Below, in pieces: positions 33,459-45,019 of a DNA stretch of 64,000 nt. The position numbers and the translations under genes were made by a program. Location: the NCBI GenBank assembly GCA_947359465.1, contig OX375877.1, positions 54,266,944-54,330,943 on the forward strand, read 5' to 3'. Each line of letters begins with the position of its first letter. Within the stretch, counting starts at the first letter, position 1. The notes beneath the pieces were generated by a model. The model was given only the letters and a program-made list of their open reading frames with translations. It was not told the DNA's origin and did no database searches. The DNA comes from Metellina segmentata (lineage: Eukaryota > Arthropoda > Arachnida > Araneae > Tetragnathidae).

Positions 33459-36087
33459 TAGGGTGGGCCGAAAAACACTTTTTTTCGAAATCGTTATTCT
33501 AATAGTGCGGAAAGGGTTCTCTCTGGGTTCAATAAACACGGTGTAAAATATTTTTTTGATTGGATGATATCTTCTGCCCTCGCATCGCACTTGGATTTTC
33601 GAAATTTGGGTAAAAATAGGCAATTTTTACTCGGCGTAGGAAATATAATTATTTTTCAATATTGCTTTTCTAATAGTGCGGAAGAAGTGCCTACTGGGTT
33701 AAATAAGAAATGTGTCAAATATTTTTTCGATCTAATTATATCTACTGTTTCCGCATCGCAATTGAAATTTTGCAGCTTTTGAAGAAAATTGCACTTTTTT
33801 TGTGTCTATTAGAAATCCATCAAACACGACAAATAGATCGGTACAAACACTATTTATTGTTGTATTGTATTGTACATTTGATTATATTGCCTGAAAATTA
33901 TTAAATTATAGCTGAGTCGCAATATATTAATATAATATTTGTTAAGAATATTATAACCATAGTTTGTTATACATGCCCATACCAAAAGTTTACGTACTCT
34001 TAATTAGCAAGAAGAGACTTGAAATCAGCTATATGGTCGAATTTAGGCATAATTATTAGGGAAAAGAAAGTGAATCTATTGGACCCGTCTCTACTTTGAA
34101 ACCCATAAACCTTAGTGGATGCTTCTGTCACTAACTTGGCACACCGTCGAACTGCCTGTGTGTGACATAGGAAGTGAACTAAGTCCCATTCTGAATTTTT
34201 CTTATCGCGCACAATGGAACTAAATACGACAGTGGATATGTCACGGAGGATTGGTGGAGAAGTAATAGTAATTGATATATAACCAGTCAATCAATTCCAT
34301 ATAGTCAGCAGCTTCAAAATTCAGTTTTGGTGGGAGAAATACACGTACTGACTTTTCATTGGAAGATGACTCTCTTGACTTAATTATACGTCGTGCAGCA
34401 AGTTCTCTGATGTGCGGTCTTTCATCGTTCAACATACACAGCACGATATTCTCATGATGAGCAAAGAACGAATTTCGACACATTATTCCATCAACGACGT
34501 CCTTGAGGTCTTGAGATAAATACCTGGATCTAGAAATAGTATTCCACTCATGCTTAGATCCATCTTTCAGCGAGTGTTTAGACTTTATATTAAACCAGTT
34601 TGGAGTGTAAACTTTCATAACAAACTCCGCGATTTGTTTCAACTTCAAAGAAGGATCTGGAGAACTAACATATAGTATTCGAACTCTGTTCGCTGTTGTC
34701 AACCAACGTGAATGTGATAATGGACCAGGACTGCGTCTAGCCAGTTCATCAGAACAATTACCCATTCGCACCGCTTGAAATATTTCTAGAAAGTACATTT
34801 GATCCTTGCTGAAGTCACGTCTATCAGTTGTTAGGAACTCGCCGTCAATAATTTCGAAAGTTGTCACTGGCAAAGTTTCACATGTAAGGATCACCTTCCC
34901 AATGTTACCAAAATATGATTTTGGACCATTTGTTGGCGCATCCAACGTTTCATACATATGCCTCAGAGTCAGTTCATTAAAATGCAGGAAACATATTACC
35001 CACTGCAGAAGTTTACCAATTTTCAATTCCAAACACCGAATTACACCGTATTTCCATCCGGTATTAACAGATGTGCAGTCGCATCCAATTGGCAGAAGGT
35101 GTGAAAGATATCTTATGATCCCTTCAAAATATCCGATAATAGTCACGGAAATATGTTTTGCGGTGCCAAATTATGGACTCAAATGAGTAATGTAACGTGA
35201 ACCCGTTTTATCAATAAGATATAAATGTTCCTATTTTGCTTTCCTTGTGTATCTTTTAATATCTACTCTCTCCTCTATCACTGTAGAATCTTTACGACCA
35301 TCGAAATACAGCCCCTTCAACGATAATGCCTGAGCTTCGCTTTAAAACTTGAAATTTTAAATCTTTTCCAGCTTTAGCCTTTTCTCTTCGCAGCTTGTTT
35401 TTGTCAACCACTAAATCTTGAACAACTAACAAATCTGAGTTGTTGTTAGTTATGAGTCCGACATCATGAAGAACACATGAAACAACTGCCGCCACAGTCC
35501 GGTCCAAGACTCCAAATCTTTCGGCAACCACAACAGTTGAAGGGTGGCCAAGTTGCATTTGTGATGATTTAGATACAAACGGAGTTAGTTAATTGTTTGT
35601 ACTTACGATCAGTAAGACATTAAATGGCCGGATGTCGATAGTTTGTAAATGTCCAGATTTAAATCTATTTCAGATATATCTGCGGAGGAAAGTGAACTCC
35701 CCCCCTCCTTTCACTTACTGTCAGATACAAGCAGGATGAAAAGACGAGAAAAAGTGCAATTTTCTTCAAAAATAGCAAAATTTCAATTGCGATAGGGGAA
35801 CAGAAGATATTTTTCGATCGAAAAATATTTTACATCGTTCTTATTGAACCCAGTGGGCACCTCTTCGCACTATTAGAATAGCAATATTGAAAAATAATTA
35901 CACTTCATATGCCGAGTAAAAATTGCCAATTTTTACCCAAATTTCCAAAATCCAAGGGCGATGCGGGGGCAGAAGTTATTATCCAATCAAAAAAATATTT
36001 TGTAACGTGTTTATTGAACCCAGAGAGAACCCTTTCCGCACTATTAGAATAGCGATTTCGGAAGAAAGTGTTTTTCGGCCCACCCTA
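33459..36087 (-). mobile_element. Insert C: DNA transposon with 340-bp TIRs and 8-bp TSD, unassigned superfamily
   Basis: A perfect 8-bp TSD ACATGCAC lies at 33451-33458 and 36088-36095. The ends begin TAGGGTGGGCCGAAAAACAC and the inverted repeat extends roughly 340 bp on each side (to about 33806 and from about 35748). The centre encodes a broken minus-strand transposase-like protein. TSD length, together with a C..H motif in the protein, suggests a hAT/P-type relationship, but the superfamily is not established here. Confidence 0.8.
34000..35558 (-). pseudogene. Transposase-like protein of insert C, broken
   Basis: Minus-strand pieces run in order. The first, 35558-35320, contains RFGVLDRTVAAVVSCVLHDV and DKNKLRREKAKAGKD. 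After a frameshift comes KGLYFDGRKDSTV (likely first catalytic aspartate). Two stops, near 35235 and 35167, precede a long open stretch, 35146-34241, with CTSVNTGWKYGVIRCLELK, LQWVICFLHFNELTLRHM and GPKSYFGNIGKV. After a last shift, SEWDLVHFLCHTQAVRRCAK and SRDGSNRF close the protein by 34000. The N-T-G block followed by C-x2-H and NEL recalls the RNase H-fold core of hAT and P transposases, but I know this protein family only as unnamed proteins of invertebrate genomes. It would be the element's transposase. Confidence 0.65.
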
Positions 36088-36109
36088 ACATGCACACACA
36101 TACAGATAT

Positions 36110-39100
36110 TAGGGTGCATCCAACGCCCCTCTTGAAACAAATCAGTTTGTCCCCAATCTCAAAATGTTCCATTTCCTGTAAAAAGTTACCATACCAATTC
36201 TGTTTGTCTTTCAAACAGTTTTAGGGGGTCCACGACAACTTTGAAATTTTAGATTTTCTGTATCAGCATCATCATCAATTACAACCAAGATAAAATTGTT
36301 GCCAAAACCATGTGGTAACACTGACTAGACTAGTGACTGCAGCTTTAACTTTGTTTGCAATACATTTCCTGTTTATTTCAACTTGTGGTTTTCATTATGA
36401 ACTGATTTTCAACTTTTGTTTATTGCTAGTTTGATTCTGATTTGGACAGTGTACATTGGCTTAACTTTAACTGAACTTTTTGTTCTGATTTCCCTATGGA
36501 AACCAGACTGACTTCAAATATTTTTGGTCTTGGATGATAACTTGTGATGATTCACAAATAAATGGCTCCAAACTTCCAACTAATTTTCAAGTTTTGAAGT
36601 GTATGATGTATCATATTGAAGAAGGTGTCCAAGAAAATAGGACTAAATGGGAGTCTGTGAAACTAGTCCTTTCCCAAGCAAAGCTGTTTCATGAAAAAGC
36701 AAATATCCAAATAATCAGTGAACGAAAAGCTTGTGAAAAACTTATAAAACTTCTTGATGACAGCGCAAAATTAAGAGGGATACCCCTTAATCAAAGATCT
36801 GCAACAAATACTATAGAAAAGTTAAAACAGATGGAATATAAACTAGCAATAACATTTTCCTAATGGCCTGTGAGTGTAAAAAAGCAAATACAGAACAAAG
36901 AAGACCTTGCCTTCCTTCAGTCAATGCAAAGTGACCGTTTGGCAACATTTGGATCACATGACAAATGTCTTGTGGAAAAACTCAAACGAAAAGAATAGCG
37001 TCTACAGCTACAACAAATAAGGAGGGAAAAAGTGAATGGAGAAATGAGTTCCAACTTAATATTACGTGATATTCTCAGCTCTATCGATGATTGTGATGAA
37101 CAAAGTGATACAAATGATGTGGAAAATTTCCCTTTTGAAGGACGATCAACAAGTACTCAAAGTCATCATCAAAATAAAAGAACAGGATCGACATTATTCA
37201 TTCCACACGACATTATGTGATGAAAGCTAATCTTGTTTCACTAGCAACACATTTAAACACGAGTCCAGTGCAACAAGCAGCATATATAAAAGCATTAATG
37301 ATTTTATAGGAGGAGAGACATCTACAATTGCAGCATCTTACGCAACAGCAGATAGATCAAGTTGCAATGAGGATTTCAACTACCTGCAAGGAACAGTGGT
37401 GCTTTCCTAAATATACAACTGCATTTGGATTCAAAACTTTCAACATCATTGTCCGATAAGTACAAAACTGAAGAATATTTCACCATTGTCGTTGGAAACG
37501 TTCAAAAGCAAAAGATTCTTGATACGCCAGTATATTCCCAAGGAACTGATCGTAAATGTGGCCCAATCATTGTTGATTTAATATACGAGTAGCTCACCTC
37601 TTGGCAATGCACACATACAATTGTGAACATGACATTAGACACAACTTCTTCCAACACAGGTCATGTTACTGCTGCCTGTGTCAGTGTGCTAAAGAAATTG
37701 GGACGTATGCTTCTTTGGTCAGCTTGCCGCCATAATGTTGGAGAAATCATTTTATCCCACGTGTTTGATGACTTAAAGATTGAGGCTTCCAAGTCACCAG
37801 ATATAAACTTGTTTAAACGATTTTGTGACAATTTTGATCATCTTGAATATTTTGATAGTGAATTGGAACCTTTTGACTCAAAGTCAGTGAATGTACAAGC
37901 GAGGAGCATAGTTGATGGTCTTGGAGACAATGCAATCCAGACAGGAAAAAACAGAGATGACTATGTGGAGTTCATAAAGCTTTGCCCATTGTACCTAGAC
38001 TTTCCCAATAGTACAGGAGCCTTGCACAAAGCATGTTGGATGGCCAAATTGTTATACACAATTAAAATTTGTCTTCTTGAGAAGCAAATACAGCAACTAC
38101 CTACTGGTACAATAACTGTAAAACAACAGGTTACCAAACTGTGACTTTGCTAACTTTGTCACTCTCATCTACTGCACCTGGTGGATAACCTGCGATTCTG
38201 CCATAAATGCCCCTTGTAATGACCTACAAATGCTTCATTCTCTTAGTGTACAAGGCTGTCCATCCCATTATATCTAAAAGTGCAATCAGTGCCTTTGAAA
38301 ACCACTACTGGTATCTTACAGAAGAGATGATGCTACTTGCCCTTTGGAACAACAAAGTTCCACCACAAGAACAAAAAGCCATCGCTAATGCTATGCTAGC
38401 TACAAAACCAAATTCCACCAATACTGCTTTTAAATTGCAAGGTAGATATGGCATGGATTTTGGAAAACCCAAATTTCCAAAAAAATCTCACTCTAAATAC
38501 AACTCTTTCTGATTTACTTGGAGCAGATTATTGGTTTTTATTTTATCTGCTTGAACTAGACTCACATTTTTAAATAGAAGATTTTCAGAATGGTCAAGTT
38601 CTGCATCCTATACCACATCATTCACAAAGTTACAAGCACTGGATGTTGTCAATGACTGCAGAAAGAGGGATCAAGCTAAGTACTGATTTCATGCAGTCAG
38701 CAAAATGTGAAAATCATTCCCAAAATGTTCTGCAGGTTGTCGAACAAGATCGACAAAAACGGAGAAATCTGCGAAAACGGCCAAATTGACTGAATCTTAA
38801 ATTGAGTGTACTTGTGTGAATTGAAATTAGAAAATTAATGCATAGGATAATATATTTTTTTATTAAACCACAAAACTATCTGATTGCATTATTTCATGAG
38901 AATATATGTTGAAAAAATTTGTTTTTTTCATGATGCTTTGTTTATCAGAATTTCCACTTTAATTGTACATTCCTGAGACCGGTGGAGCACATAGATTTTA
39001 TTCACTTTTTCAAAACTATTACGTATAATATTTTTTCTGCATTTCGAACAAAAATACCCCAATGACAGACCATTTCCATGAAATTTTTAAAAAGATGGAT

Positions 39101-39116
39101 GCGCACAGACACCCTA
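36110..39116 (+). mobile_element. Insert D: second TAGGGTG-ended DNA transposon, 14 bp from C
   Basis: The TSD is ACAGATAT (36102-36109) versus ACAGATAG (39117-39124), 7 of 8 matching. Ends read TAGGGTGCATCCAACG and, inverted, TAGGGTGTCTGTGCGCATCC, so only the first seven bases match perfectly. The plus strand encodes a degraded transposase. Removing C and D rejoins the host B sequence as CACACATGCACACACATACAGATAGATATG. Confidence 0.75.
36534..38512 (+). pseudogene. Transposase-like protein of insert D, broken
   Basis: One plus frame covers most of 36534-38144. The N-terminal half has KLPTNFQVLKCMMYHIEEGV and HEKANIQIISERKACEKLIK, interrupted by TAA at 36861 and TAG near 36999. The part from 37623 reads TLDTTSSNTGHVTAACVSVL, LLWSACRHNVGEIILSHVF and PDINLFKRFCDNFDHLEYF, then GALHKACWMAKLLYTIKI. 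A shift near 38145-38207 moves to another frame with HYWYLTEEMMLLALWN. The D-T-T-x2-N-T-G block, the C-R-H motif and a late YLTEE block are typical of a widespread but unnamed invertebrate transposon protein. It is parallel in layout to the insert C protein, suggesting common ancestry; that is inference. Confidence 0.65.
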
Positions 39117-39754
39117 ACAGATAGATATGTAAAATCTTGTTTTTAATCATACGTGCTTCTTAAATGTACAACGTAGATCTATACTTGTTATTTTTTTCCT
39201 TCCACGATTTTTAATAACCAAGAGAAAAAGAACTTAATAATAATAATATATATGGTGATATAGGAACAAGGTTTAGCTTTTACTATAGATAAAATGCATG
39301 GTTAACATCACGATATTGTGATGTTAGAATGCCGATGTATCGCGATGTAAAAGTTTGAACATCGCCCAGGTCTACTAGGGGGTCCGCCCACTGCTCACCA
39401 ACTCCATGGTGTACAAATTGTTCCTCGAGCATGCGCAAGTTGTTAATTTTAATTTTTACTGTTGCGAAATACTGTGCACACAGACCTGACTCCCGTGTAT
39501 TTAATTTAACATTTTGGTTTTCCTCTTTTTTGAAATTTTGCATTCTCATGCCTGGTTAGTATCAAATGTAACTAGTATGCCATTTATGTTGTGTTTTGCG
39601 GTATGGAGATACACAGCATTTTGCAGGAGAGTTAGATGTTTTGTGGAAAATATTTTCCCTCAAATTTTGGGGGTTGGTAACGTGCACATTAGGTCTTCTC
39701 GTAAGGTGAATGAGTTGTAACGAATAGATTCACCACAAACCAAATACTGCTCTC

Positions 39755-39992
39755 CAAACCAGTTTAGCATTGGTATAACAGATTACCAACCGGAGGGTCG
39801 CAAGTTCGAATCCAACCAAAGACCGCCGTGTTCATAGGGGGCTGGTGCACGTTAAAACTTGTGTCGTGGTGCGGAAGTTCAGAAGGGTGTGCCTGTTCAG
39901 ATGTGACCGTGGTTCAAAATTACGTGTTGTCCTCGGACGTCGCTATCTGTCCGTTTTGTTGCTGCAATTCTACGTTAATTAACATTTCGACT
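39755..39992 (+). repeat. tRNA-derived SINE, second subfamily
   Basis: The head (GGTATAACAGATTACCAACCGGAGGGTCGCAAGTTCGAATCC) has a perfect B box but differs from the main family's head. The body (GGCTGGTGCACGTTAAAACTTGTGTCG, GACCGTGGTTCAAAATTACG, TACGTTAATTAACAT) is shared with the main family. Confidence 0.75.
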
Positions 39993-40230
39993 ACGGCTAC
40001 ATGTATCTGGCACGATTCTTTAACTTTCATGGCACACTGCTTTACCTGCCGTAGTCTTAAATTCCTTCCAAAGTATACAACGGCCGTAGTCAAGGTTAAT
40101 ACCAACCTGAGCCAGTTTATCAAACCTGTTTACTGTTATTTCACAAAAAACTACGGTGAAATTCGTACCAAGCAGCTTATATATTTTTTCTCAATTTTGC
40201 AACTGTCGGCATATAAACCTAATTTCTCTG

Positions 40231-41175
40231 CAAAGTTGCCAACCCTTCCGATTTCGTCGGGAAACTACCGATTTTCCATCCATCTCCCGCCTTTCCGGGT
40301 TTTCCTCGAAAATCTCCCGCTTTTCGCGATTTCTAAAGCTTTTCTCCTTATTTTTCAATACCTTGAAAAACCTCCTGAGCCAACCAACCAACCAACTGTT
40401 AATGTAAAAAAACTTTCAAGGATAAGATTCTTCCGACTTTTAAAAATTTTTTGAGAAAATAACCGATTTTTTATCAAATATTCCGACTTTTGCCCTTTTT
40501 TTGTCTTTTATAAACGTAAAATGCGCCAAATGAGGCACATCTCGACAACATTGCACTCCTAAATTTTGCCAAGCTGATGAGTCTTGCAAATTCTTTGAAA
40601 ATAATCCTTTGTGAGAAGCTTATTACTTTAATGGCGTTATAACTTCTTTCTTTGGCGACTTTAGAAGTGCGCCAAGGCGGTGGCCACCGCTTTAAACATA
40701 GACTACAGCTATTTTTTTGCAACGGAAATTTTCAAAATGAATGCTTCTTTTAAGGGTAAAGTACAATATTTATGATTGTTTTACTACGTTAAAATTAATA
40801 ACTCATATTATCCAAGAAATAATCTAAGTTTTATTTGATTTAGAGTTGATTTAATTAGAAAATAAGAATATTTACGGAAAAATACAAGCCGACGGAAATT
40901 GATTAGAGATTTTGAAAAAAGGTATTTTATATTTGAAAATAGGTAGTAGATTTAAACGGAATTATGTTATTTTAATTACCACGGGGGTGCAGCTTCATTC
41001 TACTTTATAGCGGTGGCAACGGCTAACGCTCACTTCTTAAGTCGCCAAGGAAAGAATTATTTCAAATGAACATAGAAAACATAGATCATGAAATTTCAGT
41101 GAAATGTGTATAAAATTTCTCCTGATTTCCTATGGAAATCTCCTGATTTTTGACTCTAGACGATTGGCAACTCTG
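40231..41175. mobile_element. Non-autonomous hAT-type element with CARAGTTGCCAA ends
   Basis: Left end CAAAGTTGCCAACCC and right end, inverted, CAGAGTTGCCAATCG form hAT-style TIRs. Flanks TTTCTCTG and TCTCTGGA share only TCTCTG, so the TSD is imperfect. Inside, an inverted pair of about 55 bp (40640-40695 and 40998-41058, with TTGGCGACTT and ACCGC motifs) suggests a further nested or palindromic unit. There is no transposase. Confidence 0.65.
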
Positions 41176-41534
41176 TCTCTGGAACTTTAGAGCAACAGCA
41201 TATTTTAGCATCTCTGAAATTGAATGAGGAGTGCAGAGATCTCCACATCTGTAGTTTAAGATTAGGTATCAAGTTTGTTATTATGTTTCACTTTTGCAAA
41301 TGGATTTTCCCTTTTCGAATGAAGATTCTTAACTTATACTTTAAAAGCAGATTGGCACATTACAAGGTTTCTGACTTTTCGAGGACCTTTGGCACTTGGA
41401 CCTGATACCATAGTATTGGTGACCATTCTCTATTCGAGATACCTTCGAATGAAGGATTGAAGCATAGCTTTTCAAACTTTTGGTTCAACGTCCTTTTCAA
41501 CGTCCTGTTCTGTGTTCGCTCTGGAAAATTCGGA

Positions 41535-41822
41535 AAGGTTCCTGGTTCGAATCCGGATCCGGGCATGGATGTATGTAAGCGTTACGGTGTAGAGGCGGCT
41601 GGTGCACCTTAAATCTGTCGTGGTCGAAAGTCCTCACGTTGGGTTGGTGTGGAAGTTTGGAGAGTGGGGTACCAACTCAGGTGTTCCTTCGTCATCTAAC
41701 CGCGGTTCAAAATTACGAGGTGTTGTCCTTGGATCTTTCCCTTAAGGGACTGATCCCGGACCGTCGTCAGTAGCCCGTTGTGTTGCTTTAGTACGACGTT
41801 AACTAAAATTACCATTACCTCC
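41535..41822 (+). repeat. tRNA-derived SINE lacking its first bases
   Basis: Starts within the head at AAAGGTTCCTGGTTCGAATCC (perfect B box) and is otherwise close to the family consensus through GTACGACGTTAACTAAAATTACCATTACC. One of the least diverged copies. Confidence 0.88.
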
Positions 41823-41886
41823 ACAGGTCATGTGTATGAATATTAACATTCGCAAACTTACACGACTTGTTGCCTTGTGTTTAGAC

Positions 41887-42458
41887 CAGGCCTCGAAATA
41901 GATTTTTTAATACAGGTGCACCTTGTGCACCTAAGTTTTTAAATTAGGTGCACAGATTATATTTTAGGTGCACATTTAAATAAACGTAGTATGAGACCAT
42001 TAATGTAATATAGACTACTTTATTAGTTGGGTATATTTGGATATATTACAAGTAGATAGTAAATAAAAATATTTAAACATTTTTTTTTATCTGCGAAATT
42101 ATTACTTACAAATATTTAGTCATCATCAGACATTGGTGGGCAATCAGAAACGTCTACGTTTTTGGCTGATCTTTACCCATAAGGTTTTGAGTCCATTCTT
42201 CTTTTTGTATTTTTCCTTCATTGCAACATAGTATTTTCTGGATTAAAGTTTTCGCCTAGTGTGTATTTAGGAATTTTAATTACGTTCCTTTAGAGCGAGA
42301 GGTCGATACTAATATTTTATTCAGGCATCAAAATAACATAAAATACGTTTCTCCCGCTTTTTTTTAACGATAGGTGCACTGTGTGCACCTAGAGGGAAAA
42401 AATTAGGCGCACAATTTTATTTTTAGGTGCACAGTGCACCCGGGTATTTCGAGCCCTG
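41887..42458. mobile_element. Non-autonomous hAT-type element with AGGTGCAC subterminal repeats
   Basis: A perfect 8-bp TSD GTTTAGAC flanks it (41879-41886 and 42459-42466). Ends are CAGGCCTCGAAATA and, inverted, CAGGGCTCGAAATA. The motif AGGTGCAC, or its inverted form GTGCACCT, occurs at least seven times near the ends, a probable binding-site array. No protein is encoded. Confidence 0.88.
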
Positions 42459-42574
42459 GTTTAGACTGATCACTTTTAACTTGTATTTTACAGTGAATAT
42501 TGTTTGCGACAATACATCATTGTAGCGAGTGTATAAGTTTTTGCTTAACAATTTCAAAACGTTTTTTATTTGCA

Positions 42575-43385
42575 TGTTATTGGGATTGATCCCGAACCCT
42601 CGTCAATAGGGCGTTGTGTTCCTCCAGTACGATGGTAATTAAAATACCTACCTGCACAACGCGCTCCGCTTCATGTATCTGCAGGGCCCAGAATCGCCCC
42701 CAATTCCTTTAAAGCCCACTTTAAACGGTTAAAATAACACATCTCTGAAATAGTACGTCTTTAAATGTCTTGATCTGCCACTGAACAGTGAATCTGCTGA
42801 TTTTTGACAAGATTCGCTGTCCTTGAAGTCTTTGTTCGAGTATTAATAGCCCGTTGGGTTGCTCTAGAACGACGTTAATTACAAAAAATACTTTCGAGTA
42901 ACGAGTAGTAAGGCGGCGCAGGTTCTATTCCTGTCAGGTACAGTCGCGGATAAAAAAAAAACCCCGAACCACCCTTCTTCATTCGGGCAATTTCAACAGT
43001 AGAACAAATTCAAAGATGTCATTAGACAGGAACTAAGGTCCATTCTATTAATTCAAATTAATAAAATTGGAATAAAGGGCCATCTTTTTCATTTTAAATT
43101 GAGCACTAACTTCATAATTTCCAAAACAAACAACCTATTTTGACACAATTTCGAATCTTTATCAAAATTTAACTTCAGATACCAATTTTCATGTCGTTAG
43201 GACTTGCCAGTTCGAAGTTCCTAATGTCAAAGCAGTTTGTTAGACTTTTATGATTATATTTCTAAATCATATTTCTATAGCGCTGATATTTTGTACCATG
43301 TTATTGTTAAACAATTCAAACACAATCCTCAATAGCCCGTTGTGTTGCTCTAGTACGACGTTAACTAAAATTACCATTACCATCA
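42575..43385 (+). repeat. Three SINE 3' fragments
   Basis: 42577-42650, 42843-42885 and 43328-43383 each contain only the 3' portion (TAATAGCCCGTTGTGTTGCTCTAGTACGACGTTAACTAAAATTACCATTACC in the best copy), all in the same orientation. They fit 5'-truncated insertions. Confidence 0.75.
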
Positions 43386-43659
43386 AACACAATCCACCTA
43401 GTATTTTACTTTAAAAAAGTTTTTAGAATGCAATAATAATTATTAAATTAATGTTTGAAATAATTATGAATTGGAACCCTATTATATTTTATTGGGAATC
43501 GATTCATAAATACTTCTAGCATGGCCTTGCAAAATCGAAACTAAAAATTTATAAAACCTTTGACTAACCTCGGATAATAATTCTCGGATCGTTTGCACTT
43601 GGATAGTAAATACAATAGTGTAAATCTCAAATCGTTTGCACTTGCATAATAAATATAAT

Positions 43660-43737
43660 GGTAATTGGTAATTTTAGTTAACGTCGTACTAGAGCAACAC
43701 AACGGGCTATTGACGACGGTCCGGGATCAGTCCCTGT
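43660..43737 (-). repeat. SINE 3' fragment
   Basis: Matches the minus-strand SINE from its ATGGTAATTGGTAATTTTAG tail to GGGATCAGTCCCT, then stops abruptly. Confidence 0.8.
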
Positions 43738-43829
43738 ATAAATATAATGATTCTGGGAAAGACCGTTTGGTCGTCCCCAATCCTTTGGAATGTGATTCTA
43801 TTGGTCCATTCTGTTCAATTTTCCTTGGT

Positions 43830-44162
43830 AATGGTAATTTTGATAATTTTTAGATACCGTCGTACTAGAGCAACACAACGAGCTATTGACGACCGTCCGG
43901 GATCAGTCCCTTAAGGGAAAGATCCGAGGACAACACCTCGTGATTTTGAACCACAGTCAGATGACGAAGCAACACCTGAGGTGGCACCCCACTCTCAAAA
44001 TTTCCACACCAACCCAACGTGAGGACTTTTGGCCACGACAAATATAAGGTGCACCTGCCGCCTCTACACCATACGCTTACAAGCATCATTGCCCGGAATC
44101 GAACCAGGAACCGTCCGATCCAGAGGCTAACACCTTAACCACTATACCGTTTGGTCGGCGGT
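43830..44162 (-). repeat. tRNA-derived SINE, full length
   Basis: From the ATGGTAATTT tail through to the tRNA-like head ending CCGTTTGGTCGGC. The region between body and B box has lost a few bases relative to the copy at 1145 (TGCCCGGAATCGAACC). Confidence 0.88.
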
Positions 44163-44554
44163 TGTTTCCTTGGAATAGATTCCTTTGGAAAGAGATTCTA
44201 TTGTTCGAGGAGATAACAATGGTCAGAAATCATTACGCAGAAAATTACATTGCAGGGGGTATTTCTGCGTGTGAATCCTGGGTTAATCATTCAAATGCAT
44301 TAAAATTGGTGCGGTTATCTATCTAGTACATTGTTTGATAAACGCATACACGTTATAATAACCAAACGTTGATAGATATTTCCACGTCATAACCAAACAT
44401 TGATGTACGTTGCTACGTCAATTTTACCAAGCCAGTGATCATACATTGTCAGAATAAATTGACTATATCCGTAGAGAGATAAAGAGATAAGTATACAGTT
44501 GCGATCAGGGGAAACGAGTTACGGTCACAACACAAGCAACTTAAATTATGTGAC

Positions 44555-44740
44555 CAGCTGTTGGCCTCGTCATCTCACCGAGATTCAAAATTACGAGGTG
44601 TTATCCTCGGTTCTTTCCCTTCGGAATTGATCCCGTCCCATCGACAATACCCAGTTGTGTTGCTCCACTGCGACGTAAATTCATCTACCTGCCTTCATTT
44701 CACGTGTGGTATATCCCTCTTTTATGCCAAAAACCAAAAG
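44555..44740 (+). repeat. SINE, second subfamily, 5'-truncated
   Basis: TTGGCCTCGTCATCTCACCG through GTGTTGCTCCACTGCGACGTAAATTCATCTACCTGCC, then a diverged tail with TATGCCAAAAACCAAAAG. Confidence 0.7.
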
Positions 44741-45019
44741 AGTAATTACTTCTGTGGCATAATAAATGACTAAGGCCCGGTGTACACATCCTGTTTTTCC
44801 ACGTGCGGTGCCACTACGGCACCGAAGCCCAACTAGGCACACATAACTGTGAAATGACTCACGAACTCATTTTGCGCCATTTGCGATAAATATTCTATCG
44901 AAGAAAAGTGTTTATTTCGCTTACTTGGTGTAAAAAAAGTATATTTTGAAACAAAATAGACGTTACTGGACACAACCATTTATTAATTATTATTTATATT
45001 CCATTTGTTTAAGAAAACA

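Larger units (their letters stand above)
32811..39374. mobile_element. Insert B: hAT-type MITE inside A, itself carrying C and D
   Basis: TIRs TAGGCCTGGGCGATGT and, read inward, TAGACCTGGGCGATGT differ at one base. The 8-bp TSD is CTAGTGGG (32803-32810) versus CTAGGGGG (39375-39382), and the solo copy of A lacks B here. Without its two inserts B is about 0.9 kb and has no transposase. Near the left end lie three tandem units (32888-33085). Confidence 0.8.
31470..39554. mobile_element. Outer element A of a five-transposon nest (hAT-type)
   Basis: The termini CAGGCATGAGAAT (31470-31482) and its exact inverted copy (39542-39554) are each directly flanked by GTTAGTA. The left and right segments match the solo copy at 18546-19579 before and after the insertion points. 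Subtracting inserts E and B leaves about 0.4 kb of family A sequence; it encodes nothing recognisable and is non-autonomous. Confidence 0.8.

Noticed and set aside
39775..39825. tRNA-like segment with a perfect B box
   Set aside because: It cannot fold into a complete tRNA with acceptor stem and is followed by the SINE body; it is a SINE head, not a tRNA gene.
42935..43310. GGTACAGTCGCGGATAAAAAAA at 42935 resembles a Tc1/mariner terminus
   Set aside because: No inverted partner or transposase remnant was found downstream, so an element cannot be delimited.
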